Of a DNA stretch of 64,000 nucleotides, positions 35,093 to 44,027 are shown one piece after another. Source of the stretch: Teretinema zuelzerae (GTDB lineage: Bacteria > Spirochaetota > Spirochaetia > Treponematales > Treponemataceae). Both the position numbers and the translations under genes were made by a program. The stretch spans positions 620,001 to 684,000 of the forward strand of contig NZ_JAINWA010000003.1 of NCBI RefSeq assembly GCF_021021555.1. The letters run 5' to 3'. The first letter of the stretch is position 1, and each line of letters begins with the position of its first letter. Below the pieces are notes generated by a model. The model saw nothing but the letters and a program-made list of their open reading frames with translations, did not search any database and was not told the DNA's origin.

Positions 35093-36442
35093 ATGAAAAC
35101 GCTCACCCCGGCCCCGCGATTAAACCTCATCCACCTCGCCTGGCCCATGTTCATCGAAGAACTCACCGGCGGCATAACCAGCTTCGCCGACACCTGGTTC
35201 ACCAGCATGATCTCCGACGAAGCCGCCGCGTCAGTCGGCATACTCGGCCCCATCCTCATGCTCGGCTACTTCATCCTCCCCCAGTTCACCTCGGCGGGAA
35301 CCAGCGTCGCCTCCCAATATATCGGGGCCGGCGAAAAACACAAGATCATCCCCACCTGGGTCGCCAACATCCTCATCAGCACCATATCCGGCACCGTTCT
35401 CGCCGCAGTTTTATTCGCATTCTCCGGCAGCATCGGACTCTGGCTCGGCATGACCGAATCGCAGAACGCCCACGCCCAGGCATACCTTTCGGTAATCGCC
35501 TTCAACTTCATCATCGTCGGCCTCAGGAATTCCTACGCCTCGATCCTCGCCTCGCAAACCCTCACCCGCTGGAACATGGTCGCTTCGATCGTTACCAACC
35601 TCATCAACGTGCCGCTCAACTACGCGCTCATGAGCGGCTGGGGAATCTTTCCGGAAATGGGACTCCGCGGCATCGCCCTGGCGACCGTCATCTCCTACTT
35701 CATCGGCTTCCTCATCATCTTCTTCATGGTCCACGTCAAGCTGGGAATCCGCTTCCGCGAAGAAGGCATGGGGAAACGCATCCGGGAAGTCGTCCCGCCC
35801 ATTCTGAAAGTCGGCATACCCACTGCAATGGAACCGTTCAGCTACACCATGCAAAGCTTCGTCGTCTCGATGATCATCATCCGCCTGGGAACCGTCTCGA
35901 TGGCGGCGAATACCTACGTCAACAAATTCATCTTCCTCGACCAGGCGGCGTCCTGGGCCCTCACCATGGGCGGCCAGATTCTCATCAGCCACCACCTGGG
36001 AGCCAACCGCATCGAAGACGTCAGAAAGGAATTCTGGCGCATCGCCGGAATCATAGCCGGGTTCGCCCTCCTCATCATGCTGCCGATCTTTCTCCTTCGC
36101 GGACCTCTGCTCGCATTCTTCACCCGCGATCCTGAAATTCTCGCGCTCTCGGCCGTCCTCCTCGGCTTTTCCGTCCTCATGGAGCCCATACGATCCATGA
36201 ACATCCTCGGAGGAGTCGCCCTGAAAAGCGTCGGCGACGGAGTTTTCAGCGTCGTCATCAGCCTTGTGTTCATGTGGGGCCTCGTACCCCTGCTCGTACT
36301 CGCGGTTTCCGCCGGCTGGGGCATCGTCGGAGTATGGAGCTGCCTCCTCCTCGACGAAACCGTCAGAGCCCTTATCAACGCCTGGAGGTGGAAGAGCGGC
36401 CGCTGGATCGGCAAGCGCGTCATCGATGAAAAAGGAAACTAG
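35093..36442 (+). CDS. MATE-family efflux transporter
   Basis: A 449-residue, 12-helix multidrug or metabolite/cation antiporter of the MATE/DinF group. The two homologous six-helix halves are visible, each starting with the characteristic segment (HLAWPMFIEELTGGITSFAD; GIPTAMEPFSYTMQS). CATACT ends 7 nt before the ATG and there is no Shine-Dalgarno. The two TetR-type operators upstream suggest repression relieved by a small molecule, the usual pattern for such pumps; the TetR gene is not in the window. The next gene starts 1 bp after its stop. Confidence 0.92.
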   Translation: MKTLTPAPRLNLIHLAWPMFIEELTGGITSFADTWFTSMISDEAAASVGILGPILMLGYFILPQFTSAGTSVASQYIGAGEKHKIIPTWVANILISTISGTVLAAVLFAFSGSIGLWLGMTESQNAHAQAYLSVIAFNFIIVGLRNSYASILASQTLTRWNMVASIVTNLINVPLNYALMSGWGIFPEMGLRGIALATVISYFIGFLIIFFMVHVKLGIRFREEGMGKRIREVVPPILKVGIPTAMEPFSYTMQSFVVSMIIIRLGTVSMAANTYVNKFIFLDQAASWALTMGGQILISHHLGANRIEDVRKEFWRIAGIIAGFALLIMLPIFLLRGPLLAFFTRDPEILALSAVLLGFSVLMEPIRSMNILGGVALKSVGDGVFSVVISLVFMWGLVPLLVLAVSAGWGIVGVWSCLLLDETVRALINAWRWKSGRWIGKRVIDEKGN

Positions 36443-36443
36443 C

Positions 36444-37340
36444 ATGGAAGAAACTCAAGATCGAGGCAGAACGTCCCTGCCCCTTCGCGATTCAACGGGC
36501 GGAGCCCCCGCCGGCGGATTTAAAAGCAGGGGAGCTATCGTCTTCCGCTTTCGTGTCGCCGCGGCGGTACTCGTTGCGATCGCCGCTTTCGGTTTTCTGT
36601 TATTGCGCATGCCCGCTCCGTACTCGAGCGAGTGCGATCTCTCCTACTGGCCCAGCGCGAAGCTCGTCTCGGGCGAGTGGACCTGGGCGCGCACGCCCTC
36701 GGGCATCGACTATAACCTCTACATTCCCTCCGGCGTCGACATCGAGGACCCGGGCGCGGAACTGCCGCTGATCGTCGTCCTCCACGGTTCGACCGGCAAA
36801 GCCATCTCAAAGGACAGATACGGAAGACTCTTCACCCGCGCGGACGCGCAAGCCGCTTTCGGACCAAAGGGAGCCGCCGTAATCGCGCCCCAATCGCGCA
36901 TCGAATATTATACTGATCCCGATTCGTACGCCCGCTTCATCTACAATATATTGATCGCCTATCCCTGCATTTCCCGGAACCGTATAGCCCTCTGGGGGCA
37001 TTCGCAGGGGGCGGCCTTTTCGCTCGAGCTGGGGGCGGCGCATCCGGGACTCTTCCGCGCGATCGCTCCGGGAAGCTCGTATTACAGCGCGTCGCCGGCG
37101 GAACTTTTCCGCCTGGCCCGGCTCAAGGTCTGGTACGCGACCGCCCGCAACGACTCAGGGATCTGGGAGCAGGGGCACCTCACCGGCCGCATCCTCGCCG
37201 CGATCTGCCCGGACTCGCGCTATCTCGAATACCCCACGCGCGGCCACTTCTACATCGAAAACGCAGACGCCTACCCGCCCGGCGATCCCGGCGCGGAAGA
37301 AACCTTTATTTCCTGGCTCGTCCGCGCCCTGGAAGACTGA
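36444..37340 (+). CDS. Membrane-anchored alpha/beta hydrolase (PHB depolymerase/feruloyl-esterase-like)
   Basis: A 298-residue protein: a 32-residue cytoplasmic tail, one membrane helix (VAAAVLVAIAAFGFLLL) and an extracytoplasmic alpha/beta hydrolase. The oxyanion segment is LIVVLHGSTG, the nucleophile is GHSQGA, and histidine GHFYIEN near the end completes the triad; the acid is probably in ARNDSG. The fold resembles polyhydroxybutyrate depolymerase/feruloyl esterases, which fits removal of acyl groups from plant polymers, but substrate is unproven. The tail is encoded by a copy of the dispersed element (36460-36544). ATG 36444 is 1 bp past the MATE stop; ATG 36426 is also in frame. Confidence 0.75.
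   Translation: MEETQDRGRTSLPLRDSTGGAPAGGFKSRGAIVFRFRVAAAVLVAIAAFGFLLLRMPAPYSSECDLSYWPSAKLVSGEWTWARTPSGIDYNLYIPSGVDIEDPGAELPLIVVLHGSTGKAISKDRYGRLFTRADAQAAFGPKGAAVIAPQSRIEYYTDPDSYARFIYNILIAYPCISRNRIALWGHSQGAAFSLELGAAHPGLFRAIAPGSSYYSASPAELFRLARLKVWYATARNDSGIWEQGHLTGRILAAICPDSRYLEYPTRGHFYIENADAYPPGDPGAEETFISWLVRALED
36460..36544 (+). repeat. Dispersed GC-rich element, copy E, inside a coding region
   Basis: It begins ATCGAGGCAGA, contains GGGCGGAGCCCCCG, and ends GCAGGGGAGCTATCGTCTT, matching the boundaries of the intergenic copies. Unlike them it lies after the start codon of the anchored esterase and encodes about 28 residues of its cytoplasmic tail. Confidence 0.6.
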
Positions 37341-37376
37341 CTTTCCGCCGAAACACCGGCCGAGCTCGTCTATCTC

Positions 37377-39002
37377 TTAAAAACCCCTAACCGCCAATTC
37401 ATGCCTGAGCGCCGCCGAAAGGGGCGTTCCGGCAGCTTCGCTTTCGTGTGCAAGCCGGGAAGCCTCGCGGAACCAGGTGCCGGCTTCCTCTTCCTTCCCC
37501 GAATCTGAAAAGCACAGAGCCGCCCGCAGATAACAGCGTGCGATATCTTCTGCGTTTCCGGAATCGATCGACCGCCAGGCGGCGGCCGCCGCGAGAAAGT
37601 CCGAAGCTCCTTGCGAGCGTTTTCCGAAGACCATTTCCGGAATCGCGAGAGAAACGTTTCCCCGGCAGAGCCGCGCCGCAAGCGTTTCGGCGGGAGTCTC
37701 TGCGGTTTCTACAGCGGCGTCCAGATAGACATAGGCGTCCGCGATGATCGAAACAGCGGCGAGCGGGGGCGCGTCGGCTCCCTTAAGGGCGAGCAGGGCT
37801 CCCTTATAGGCCTTCGCCGGCGAAGAATCATGGCCCCGCGAAAAAGCCTCGTCGAGCGCCGCTTCAGCTTCCGCTCTGAAATCCGCGCGGAAGGCAGCCC
37901 CGGCTAAGGCTACAAGATCCTCCGCATCGTTTGATTTCGCGTCGAATGATTCCTTCACGGAAATCCACTCAGCACGGTCTTTCTCGCGTTGCAGCCGTTC
38001 CTCTTCGATCGAGGCGAGCCGAAGGAGCTCCGCAGTTTCAGAATCGTACCGCGCCGAGGAACCGGATCGCCCCGGGGAGGCCTCGTCCTTTTTCCGGGAA
38101 CGCCCGCCCGCCTGAGCCGAACCGGAGTTTCCGCTTAAAGAAACCGCGATCGGAAGGATCCGGGCAGTTTCGAAGTTTTCTTCGTCGAATGAGGAAAGCA
38201 TCTCCTCCTGCAAAGCTTTCGTAGGAGACGCGATGTCGAATACGGCGGGAGTAAAGAAGGAAGCAGCGCCTCCTATGCGGTCCGAGGCAGCTCCGGCGCC
38301 GGCGCTCATGATCGAATCCCTTGACCAGGGAGACCATGCTGCGACATACACGTAGTGGCGCGTCATGGCGGCCGCGTAGAGGAAATGAAGGCGCCGGTCG
38401 CGCAGCGGTATACGGATTCTCAGCGTCTTTCCCCCGTCCAGGGCGGACGCTCGGATCGGAATTTCGATTTCCCCGTCGGCCGAGAAAAATACGCCCTCCG
38501 CGCCCGAAAGAGCGAACGCGTAATCCCAGGGATGGGAGGGATCGAAGGCGAGGCCTTCCGAGCCGCTTCCGCGCGGTTCGGTCAGGCCGGAAGCGTCTCC
38601 GTCGACGTCGATATAGACGCGGACCGCCCGAACAGCTGCGGGCCCCGAGGCGAAGGAAAGAACGAACTGCCAGTATTCGCTTTCCTCCTGCCAACGCGCT
38701 CCCCACACCGGCTCATGAACGGTGTAGCGCAGAAGGTCGAGCGAGCCGGGACGGAAATCCCGGTGAGTCGGATAGACAAGGCCCCCGTAGCCGGAATCGT
38801 CCCCCGCCGGATCGTAAAAGGTGTGCGCGATTTCTCCGCCCGTATAGCTCGGGTCGATTTCGGGAGACAGAACCGAAGCAAGAGAACGCGCGATAATATC
38901 CGAATACATCATGAATGAAGTCGCGCCGCAGAGCGCGGAAGCGAGCATAAGCATCCGGACGGCGTACCAGGAAGCTCCCCCGGCCGCAGGATTTCGCTTC
39001 AT
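37377..39002 (-). CDS. Exported protein with glucodextranase-type DOMON-like domain and TPR-like C-terminus
   Basis: A 541-residue protein with an N-terminal signal anchor (residues 12-32). Residues about 50-290 resemble the C-terminal module of glucodextranase/DOMON-like proteins: DPAGDDSGYGG, YPTHRDFRPGSLDLL, then VRVYIDVDGD and WSPWSRD. Such modules bind haem, sugar or cell-surface glycans. A charged linker (320-400) leads to TPR-like helices (about 400-541). ATG 39002 overlaps the polyferredoxin stop (ATGA). It is the last gene of the 44.0-37.4 kb operon. I cannot tell whether the DOMON module binds haem; no clear Met/His ligand pair is obvious. Confidence 0.65.
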   Translation of the reverse strand: MKRNPAAGGASWYAVRMLMLASALCGATSFMMYSDIIARSLASVLSPEIDPSYTGGEIAHTFYDPAGDDSGYGGLVYPTHRDFRPGSLDLLRYTVHEPVWGARWQEESEYWQFVLSFASGPAAVRAVRVYIDVDGDASGLTEPRGSGSEGLAFDPSHPWDYAFALSGAEGVFFSADGEIEIPIRASALDGGKTLRIRIPLRDRRLHFLYAAAMTRHYVYVAAWSPWSRDSIMSAGAGAASDRIGGAASFFTPAVFDIASPTKALQEEMLSSFDEENFETARILPIAVSLSGNSGSAQAGGRSRKKDEASPGRSGSSARYDSETAELLRLASIEEERLQREKDRAEWISVKESFDAKSNDAEDLVALAGAAFRADFRAEAEAALDEAFSRGHDSSPAKAYKGALLALKGADAPPLAAVSIIADAYVYLDAAVETAETPAETLAARLCRGNVSLAIPEMVFGKRSQGASDFLAAAAAWRSIDSGNAEDIARCYLRAALCFSDSGKEEEAGTWFREASRLAHESEAAGTPLSAALRHELAVRGF

Positions 39003-40192
39003 CTGGGACCTCCGAACGCGATTGAGGCGATGCGGATAAAAGCGTCGGGAATGAATTTTCCCGAGACGATTACAGAGAAGGTGAACGCGGTAAAAACAAA
39101 GAGATATTGGGGATCGAGGATTGCTTGAAAATAGGCGCCGAAACGATTTGACGGAGCGTTCTTGGGAACAGGGGAGCAGCCCTTCGCGCGGATGCGCGCG
39201 TCCGAGACGGCCTGAAAAGAAAACTGGTAGCGTATCGCCCCCGTCGGACAGACGGACAGGCATTCTCCGCATTTCGCGCAGGTGAGCTCGGGCCGGCCTT
39301 TTTCTTCGCGTATCGTTTCCCGATCGATTGCGCAAAAAGAACAGGCTTCGGCGCACTTCATGCAGCCGACGCATTTGTCGACGTCGATGACGACCCTATA
39401 AGAGGAGAAGCGGTCCATGAGGGACTGAAAGGCTCCAAAGGGGCACAGGGCGCTGCACTGGGTTCGCTTGCGCGTCAGCAAAGGAAGAACGATTACCAGG
39501 CCGAGGAAGAGGCCGATGAATATCACCGTCGCGATCAGGCTCGGAAGGTCGGAGATCTCGGCATACTCGGTGACCAGTTTGAAAGGACAAAACCATTCGC
39601 AGTAAACGGACGACATGAAGCCGAGCGACATGAGAACGACGAAAAACAGAAAAGCGAACTGGAATGAGCGAAGGTCCTTATTGCGCGACAGGAGGTTGAC
39701 CCGCGGCTTTTTCAGAATCCGCGAAGCGCCCTCCTCCCAGCCGCCGTAGAAGCATACCCAGCCGCACCAGCCCCTGCCTATCGTAACGGTCGCGATGAAC
39801 CACAGCAGTATCATCCCCATAACGGAGGCAAAATGACCGGTCATCCGCGCGGGAAAGATAACCCTGCCGGTCAGGGCGAACGGCGCGATGATCGCGGGAA
39901 TCACGATTTGGCAGAACGGCACCTCGCCGCTTTGAACCGTATCCTGAGTCAGGCTCATGCTTCCCCGTTCGTCGTACAGGATGCCGATGAATGAAATCAT
40001 GAAAAGAAGGGCGAACGATACCTGGAAGACCCTGCGCCAGCGGGAGTAGGCTCGGGTATGAATCATAGCCGCGAAAACAGCCAGCATCGAAATCGCGTAT
40101 ATCCAGTGGGCGGGAGAGCCCATGTTGCCGGAAAGGGAAAAAAAGAAAACGACGACGCCCATGAACGCCGAGAAAAACGCTGTTACAGCCAT
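38999..40192 (-). CDS. NapH/CcoG-like membrane polyferredoxin
   Basis: A 397-residue inner-membrane iron-sulfur protein. Several helices carry the NapH/NosR/RdxA-type cysteine motifs GWCGWVCFYGG, EWFCPFKL and CSALCPFGAF at the membrane surface. A 2[4Fe-4S] ferredoxin domain follows (CVGCMKCAEACSFCAI and CAKCGECLSVCPTGAI), then one more helix near the C-terminus. Proteins of this class move electrons across or along the membrane to periplasmic reductases, or reduce metal centres. It starts 3 bp after the CcdA-like gene. The last helix after the ferredoxin is an additional feature compared with NapH. Confidence 0.88.
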   Translation of the reverse strand: MAVTAFFSAFMGVVVFFFSLSGNMGSPAHWIYAISMLAVFAAMIHTRAYSRWRRVFQVSFALLFMISFIGILYDERGSMSLTQDTVQSGEVPFCQIVIPAIIAPFALTGRVIFPARMTGHFASVMGMILLWFIATVTIGRGWCGWVCFYGGWEEGASRILKKPRVNLLSRNKDLRSFQFAFLFFVVLMSLGFMSSVYCEWFCPFKLVTEYAEISDLPSLIATVIFIGLFLGLVIVLPLLTRKRTQCSALCPFGAFQSLMDRFSSYRVVIDVDKCVGCMKCAEACSFCAIDRETIREEKGRPELTCAKCGECLSVCPTGAIRYQFSFQAVSDARIRAKGCSPVPKNAPSNRFGAYFQAILDPQYLFVFTAFTFSVIVSGKFIPDAFIRIASIAFGGPR

Positions 40193-40195
40193 AGC

Positions 40196-40945
40196 CTACC
40201 GTCCAAAGGCAAGCGGAATGAATCCCGCGAATATGATGAAATACGCGCCGATCAACAGCTGCGTTGTCCGGGCTATCCTGCGTAGGCTTTCTCTCCGCGC
40301 AGACGCAAAGGGGACACCGGCCAGGGGAAGAAAAAACGGAAGTGTGCCGATATAAAAAAGCGAAAAATAGAGAACGCCCCCTGCGGCCGAAGGCGAAGCG
40401 GCCGAGCGGAAGGCGGCTGTCCAGAATGCCGGGCAGATATGGAAGCCTACCGACATTCCTGAAAGAAAGGACACCCGCCGGTCGCCTCCGCCGATCAAGA
40501 GCGCCGCTGCCGCGAGCGCGTTTCGGCGCGGATTGAGATTCGATTCAAATTCTGTCGGGAACCCGGGGCGGCGCGAGCCGGTTTGTACGGCGGAATCCGG
40601 GGAGAGCGCCGTTTTGCAGGATGCGCAGCGGCCGGCGTAGATTCCTGAAGCCAACACGATGCCGCAGACAAGATAGGCCCCTGAAGAGAGCCGCCGTGCG
40701 AGCACCGGATCGAAATACTCCATCGCCAGCAAACCGAGCCGGGACAGCGCGAATCCGATCGCCCCGTAGGCGGCCAGCCGGCCGAGCAGAAAAAAAGCGA
40801 TCAGGAGAGAGTTCTTTTTATATCCGGATTCATCCCTTCCTAAAAGAAAGGGAAGCAGGACCGGAACGCAGTACATGGCGCACCAGGTCCCGGTGGAAAG
40901 TCCAAGGGCAAGAGGCTCGGCGAACGATGAAAAAAACACTTTCAT
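40196..40945 (-). CDS. CcdA/DsbD-type or TauE/SafE-like membrane protein
   Basis: A 249-residue six-helix membrane protein of the DsbD-transmembrane/TauE-SafE-like group that often sits beside CcoG. The first helix has STGTWCAMYCVPVLLPFLLG, with a CxxxCxP arrangement, and the fourth has GMSVGFHICPAFWTAA, giving the cysteine pair expected of a CcdA-like thiol shuttle. A central CASC motif (GRCASCKTA) lies in the loop. Likely role: passing electrons or copper across the membrane for the neighbouring polyferredoxin. The start is ATG 40945, one base before the TPR gene's stop region. Confidence 0.75.
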   Translation of the reverse strand: MKVFFSSFAEPLALGLSTGTWCAMYCVPVLLPFLLGRDESGYKKNSLLIAFFLLGRLAAYGAIGFALSRLGLLAMEYFDPVLARRLSSGAYLVCGIVLASGIYAGRCASCKTALSPDSAVQTGSRRPGFPTEFESNLNPRRNALAAAALLIGGGDRRVSFLSGMSVGFHICPAFWTAAFRSAASPSAAGGVLYFSLFYIGTLPFFLPLAGVPFASARRESLRRIARTTQLLIGAYFIIFAGFIPLAFGR

Positions 40946-40946
40946 G

Positions 40947-41555
40947 TTATTCCTCGTATCGGGACAAAAGCATTTCGGCTTCCCGGGCTTCCGCCGAGCC
41001 GGGAGACGCCCTTACGCATTCGGAATAACAGGAGACGGCTCCGTCGATGTCCCGCGAACGCGCCAGATAGTGGCCTTCATACAGATACAACGATCCCTGC
41101 CATTCAGCGGAAAACTCCGAACGGCGCGCTTTCAGCCAATCGATGTCTGTTTTCATTTCCTTCCAGCGCTTTACCGGTGAATCGCTGCTCACCCCGTAGC
41201 TGTTGATCATCCGCAAAAACCGAAGATCGACGTTCTCCGGATCCCGTCTCACCGCTTCGTCGATGAGCTTGCCGGATTTCTTTAAAAGGCCAAGCGCCTT
41301 AAGTCCGTTTTTTCCCTCGGCGGCGACCGCCGCCTCGAGGCTGATCGCGCTCCCGTAATAACCGAGCGCGAGCGGATCGCTTTCGATGAGCGGTTCGAGC
41401 AGAGCCTTCGCTCTTTCGATTTTTCCCGCGTCCGAGGCTCCCCGCGCTTCGTCGTGCAGCCGGACTCCTTCAAAGAAATCAGCGCTTCGCTCCGCAGCGG
41501 ACGCGTACATCGCGACGGAACACAGGCAGCAAACAAAAAACGTTCTCATATTCAT
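40947..41555 (-). CDS. Exported TPR-like protein
   Basis: A 202-residue protein with signal peptide (MRTFFVCCLCSVAMYASA) and an alpha-helical repeat body: helices around AKALLEPLIESDPLALGYYG, AVRRDPENVDLRFLR and GAVSCYSECVRASPGSAEAREA look like tetratricopeptide repeats. Probably a periplasmic scaffold. ATG 41555 has AAGGAG 7 nt upstream. The 80-bp gap to the preceding barrel gene shows no terminator, so the operon continues through it. Confidence 0.65.
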   Translation of the reverse strand: MNMRTFFVCCLCSVAMYASAAERSADFFEGVRLHDEARGASDAGKIERAKALLEPLIESDPLALGYYGSAISLEAAVAAEGKNGLKALGLLKKSGKLIDEAVRRDPENVDLRFLRMINSYGVSSDSPVKRWKEMKTDIDWLKARRSEFSAEWQGSLYLYEGHYLARSRDIDGAVSCYSECVRASPGSAEAREAEMLLSRYEE

Positions 41556-41635
41556 CGTCGAACTCCTTAATGGAAAAAAATCTTGTTCATTACAAAACCG
41601 ATCCAGCGCGACCTCGATAATGCGCGCGAAACGTC

Positions 41636-43027
41636 TTAAAAGCCGGCCGTACCCCACAGGATGAACCGCCCGTCTCCCTCGGGGTTCATGCCCCAGGAAG
41701 CGGAGAAATACGCGAACACGGGGCTGTCGAACAGGAGGCGGACAGCCGGTCCTGCGGCGAACCGGGAATCCCGAACCTCGTCGCCGTTAACGGCGGCGTC
41801 GCAAAAAATGAAGGGCACTATCCTGCAGTCCAATCCGGGACCGAAGGCCATTGCGGCAACGGAAAGCCGCAACTCTGCGGAGGCGAGCAAAAAAGAGGGA
41901 AAAGAAAGCTCATCCCTCCCGTAACCGGATCGAACGGAGCGGTCATCGGCGGAAAAGAGATCGAAGCCGAACATGCCTCTTGAAAGCCCTCCGCTCGCCT
42001 TCACGTTGAAGGAGGCGCGTTCCGTTGCATTCCATTTCAGGGCGAAGGAAGCTTCGGCCTTGGCGCTGCCGTCCTGAGGGAAATAATAGATCCTTGCATC
42101 GCAACCGGAAAAAACAAAATTTGAACCCTGCCCGCTCAAATCCGGCGCGTCCGATGCTCCCGTCAGACGGGGACTCCGGTATCGGAAATACGGCTGGAGC
42201 GAAAAAATACGTTCGCCTGAACGGTCGAGTCCCGTCTGAAGCACGGCTGCGCCGACTCCGATTTGATAGTCCGGCGCGGGCGAATACCCCAGCGTGGCGA
42301 CAGCTTCAGCGGAGGGTTGCCCTGCCGGCAGTCCGGTCGCGGCGAGCATTCCGCTCCATTCGCCGGGGGCATACAGGGAAACGGCGACACCCGCGAGAAT
42401 CGGCAGTCCCGCGGCGTTTTCATGCAGAATCTCGGCGCCGTTGCGGTTCCAGCCGGCATAACCGCGCAAAGACAACCGTTCGCCCGAGAGTGCCGAGTAG
42501 CCGAAGTAGCCGAAGGACGCGCCGCCGCCGAACCGCCATAAAAAACCTGATGTCAGCGATACCAGGACGGTACGTCCTGCGCAGCCCTTTTTCGAGGGAA
42601 GAACAACTGCCTGCGCAGCATAGAAAAGACCGCTTTCCAGAAGCCGGATTTCCGCGTCGCGGCACCGGGATTCCAAATCCGCGGCAATATACAGCCGGCC
42701 CGGACGCAGGGCCAAAAAAGACGCTACGATTTGCGGCTTTAACCTCGCAGGCGTTTCGCCGTCGGGTTTCGTTTCCGTTCCAGCTGCAAATTCCGGGCCG
42801 GAGCCGTGTTGATTTGCAGAAAAACCGTCGGCAGACCAGTTGAACATTCGTCCGTCGATTTCAATGCGCACAGCCGAAAGGAGAACCCGTTCCTCTTCGG
42901 CGGCCGACGCGCCCGGCGCAACCGCGAAACAAAAAAGCGCGCACAAACCGGCGCGAAACAAATCGAATCGCGAACGCATCGCTCGTGAAGCGGCGCGTCC
43001 TGCCTCAGGCTGAAACAGGACGCTCAT
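41636..43027 (-). CDS. Outer-membrane beta-barrel protein with one POTRA-like domain
   Basis: A 463-residue exported protein (signal peptide ending APGASA). After a short beta-rich segment, residues about 95-150 (KPQIVASFLALRPGRLYIAA, then DAEIRLLESGLFYAAQAVV) match one POTRA repeat of the BamA/TamA/FhaC class. The rest is a chain of amphipathic strands ending in ILWGTAGF with a C-terminal phenylalanine, the outer-membrane barrel signal. With a single POTRA it is much smaller than BamA (five) and is not the housekeeping assembly factor. ATG 43027 overlaps the HAAS-type gene stop (ATGA). Confidence 0.7.
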   Translation of the reverse strand: MSVLFQPEAGRAASRAMRSRFDLFRAGLCALFCFAVAPGASAAEEERVLLSAVRIEIDGRMFNWSADGFSANQHGSGPEFAAGTETKPDGETPARLKPQIVASFLALRPGRLYIAADLESRCRDAEIRLLESGLFYAAQAVVLPSKKGCAGRTVLVSLTSGFLWRFGGGASFGYFGYSALSGERLSLRGYAGWNRNGAEILHENAAGLPILAGVAVSLYAPGEWSGMLAATGLPAGQPSAEAVATLGYSPAPDYQIGVGAAVLQTGLDRSGERIFSLQPYFRYRSPRLTGASDAPDLSGQGSNFVFSGCDARIYYFPQDGSAKAEASFALKWNATERASFNVKASGGLSRGMFGFDLFSADDRSVRSGYGRDELSFPSFLLASAELRLSVAAMAFGPGLDCRIVPFIFCDAAVNGDEVRDSRFAAGPAVRLLFDSPVFAYFSASWGMNPEGDGRFILWGTAGF

Positions 43028-43686
43028 ACCTCTGCGCGCACCGAGCCCCATGACGCGATCATCCAGGCGTAGGACGCTTCCATGAGAGGCCATGTCAACA
43101 GGCCGACCATCGGCATCCATGCCCACAGAACATTGAGAAATAAATCAGTTCCGAAAAAAGCCGCGTTGACTCCGAAGCACGCAATAGAAATCGCCGCCCA
43201 GCCCAAAAAGGCCAAACGCACGGATTCCTTCCTGTCGATAGATATCATCGCGGCGTCACCCGGTTTGGATCGATAGCGAATCCATGCCGCTCCTGCGGGC
43301 ACCGCATAGCCGAGCCAGCCGGCGGCGGCGACGAACGCGGCGCGGAAGCCGAAACCATGAAACGCGAACCAAATGCCGACTGCGATCATAAACAGGGTTC
43401 CATACGCAAGCCCGCCGGCCATCATGACGGCATCAGTCTTGCGGATGAAAATTTTCCGTTTCTGTCCGGACATGGTTTCCATCAATTCTTCCAAATCTCC
43501 GAGAGACGCAACCGCGCGGTTGAACGCTTCGTCGAAAGACGATCCGGACGCCGTCTCGTCGGCTATCCGTTCCGTCATATGAGTTTGCAGCTCTTCGCGC
43601 TGCTCTGCGATGCGCGGAGTTTCCTGCATGCCGCGAAAAAGTCCGCAAACGTAATAGCGAACGGCGTCCGTCGTTTTTGAATCCAT
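43024..43686 (-). CDS. HAAS-domain membrane protein, partner of PadR
   Basis: A 220-residue protein. The first 85 residues form the helical HAAS/permease-prefix domain (RGMQETPRIAEQREELQTHM ... FNRAVASLGDLEELM), a module that is typically encoded directly after a PadR regulator. Four predicted membrane helices follow. The function of such pairs is unknown, though they usually control a membrane system encoded alongside. ATG 43686 lies 5 bp after the padR stop, with GGGGAG across the stop. Confidence 0.75.
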   Translation of the reverse strand: MDSKTTDAVRYYVCGLFRGMQETPRIAEQREELQTHMTERIADETASGSSFDEAFNRAVASLGDLEELMETMSGQKRKIFIRKTDAVMMAGGLAYGTLFMIAVGIWFAFHGFGFRAAFVAAAGWLGYAVPAGAAWIRYRSKPGDAAMISIDRKESVRLAFLGWAAISIACFGVNAAFFGTDLFLNVLWAWMPMVGLLTWPLMEASYAWMIASWGSVRAEV

Positions 43687-43691
43687 TTCTC

Positions 43692-44027
43692 TCACTCCCC
43701 TATCAAGCGATCTATTATCCGCCGGGCAACAAACCACTCCGCGCGGAGACGATCCAGCGACGCTCTCCCCTCTGCGGTGAGCGAATAGTATTTCCGCCTT
43801 CCGCCCTGGGTTTCTCCGCCCCAATACGACGAAACCCAGCCAAGCCCTTCAAGGCGCCTGAACGCCGAGTAGAGCGAGGGTTCCTTAAGTTCGTACTCGC
43901 CGCCGGAGCGGCTGAGCACTTCCTTGTACACTTCGTACCCGTACCGATCCTGATCGGACAGCAGTCCGAGGATGATGGTATCGATGTGGCCCCTGATTAT
44001 TTCTTTGCCGATTAATTCTTCACTCAT
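43692..44027 (-). CDS. PadR-family transcriptional regulator
   Basis: A 111-residue winged-helix repressor: GHIDTIILGLLSDQDRYGYE and the wing segment ETQGGRRKYYSLTAEGRA are characteristic. PadR proteins usually bind their own promoter and release it with a small-molecule or protein ligand. Here the operator-like inverted repeat 44024-44054 overlaps its start codon. First gene of a seven-gene operon running to 37377, and divergent from an MFS exporter which may share the control. Confidence 0.92.
   Translation of the reverse strand: MSEELIGKEIIRGHIDTIILGLLSDQDRYGYEVYKEVLSRSGGEYELKEPSLYSAFRRLEGLGWVSSYWGGETQGGRRKYYSLTAEGRASLDRLRAEWFVARRIIDRLIGE

Noticed and set aside
35411-36445. 344-codon minus-strand frame opposite the MATE gene, very rich in Asp/Glu/His
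   Set aside because: Classic antisense of a hydrophobic membrane protein gene; the MATE reading is certain.
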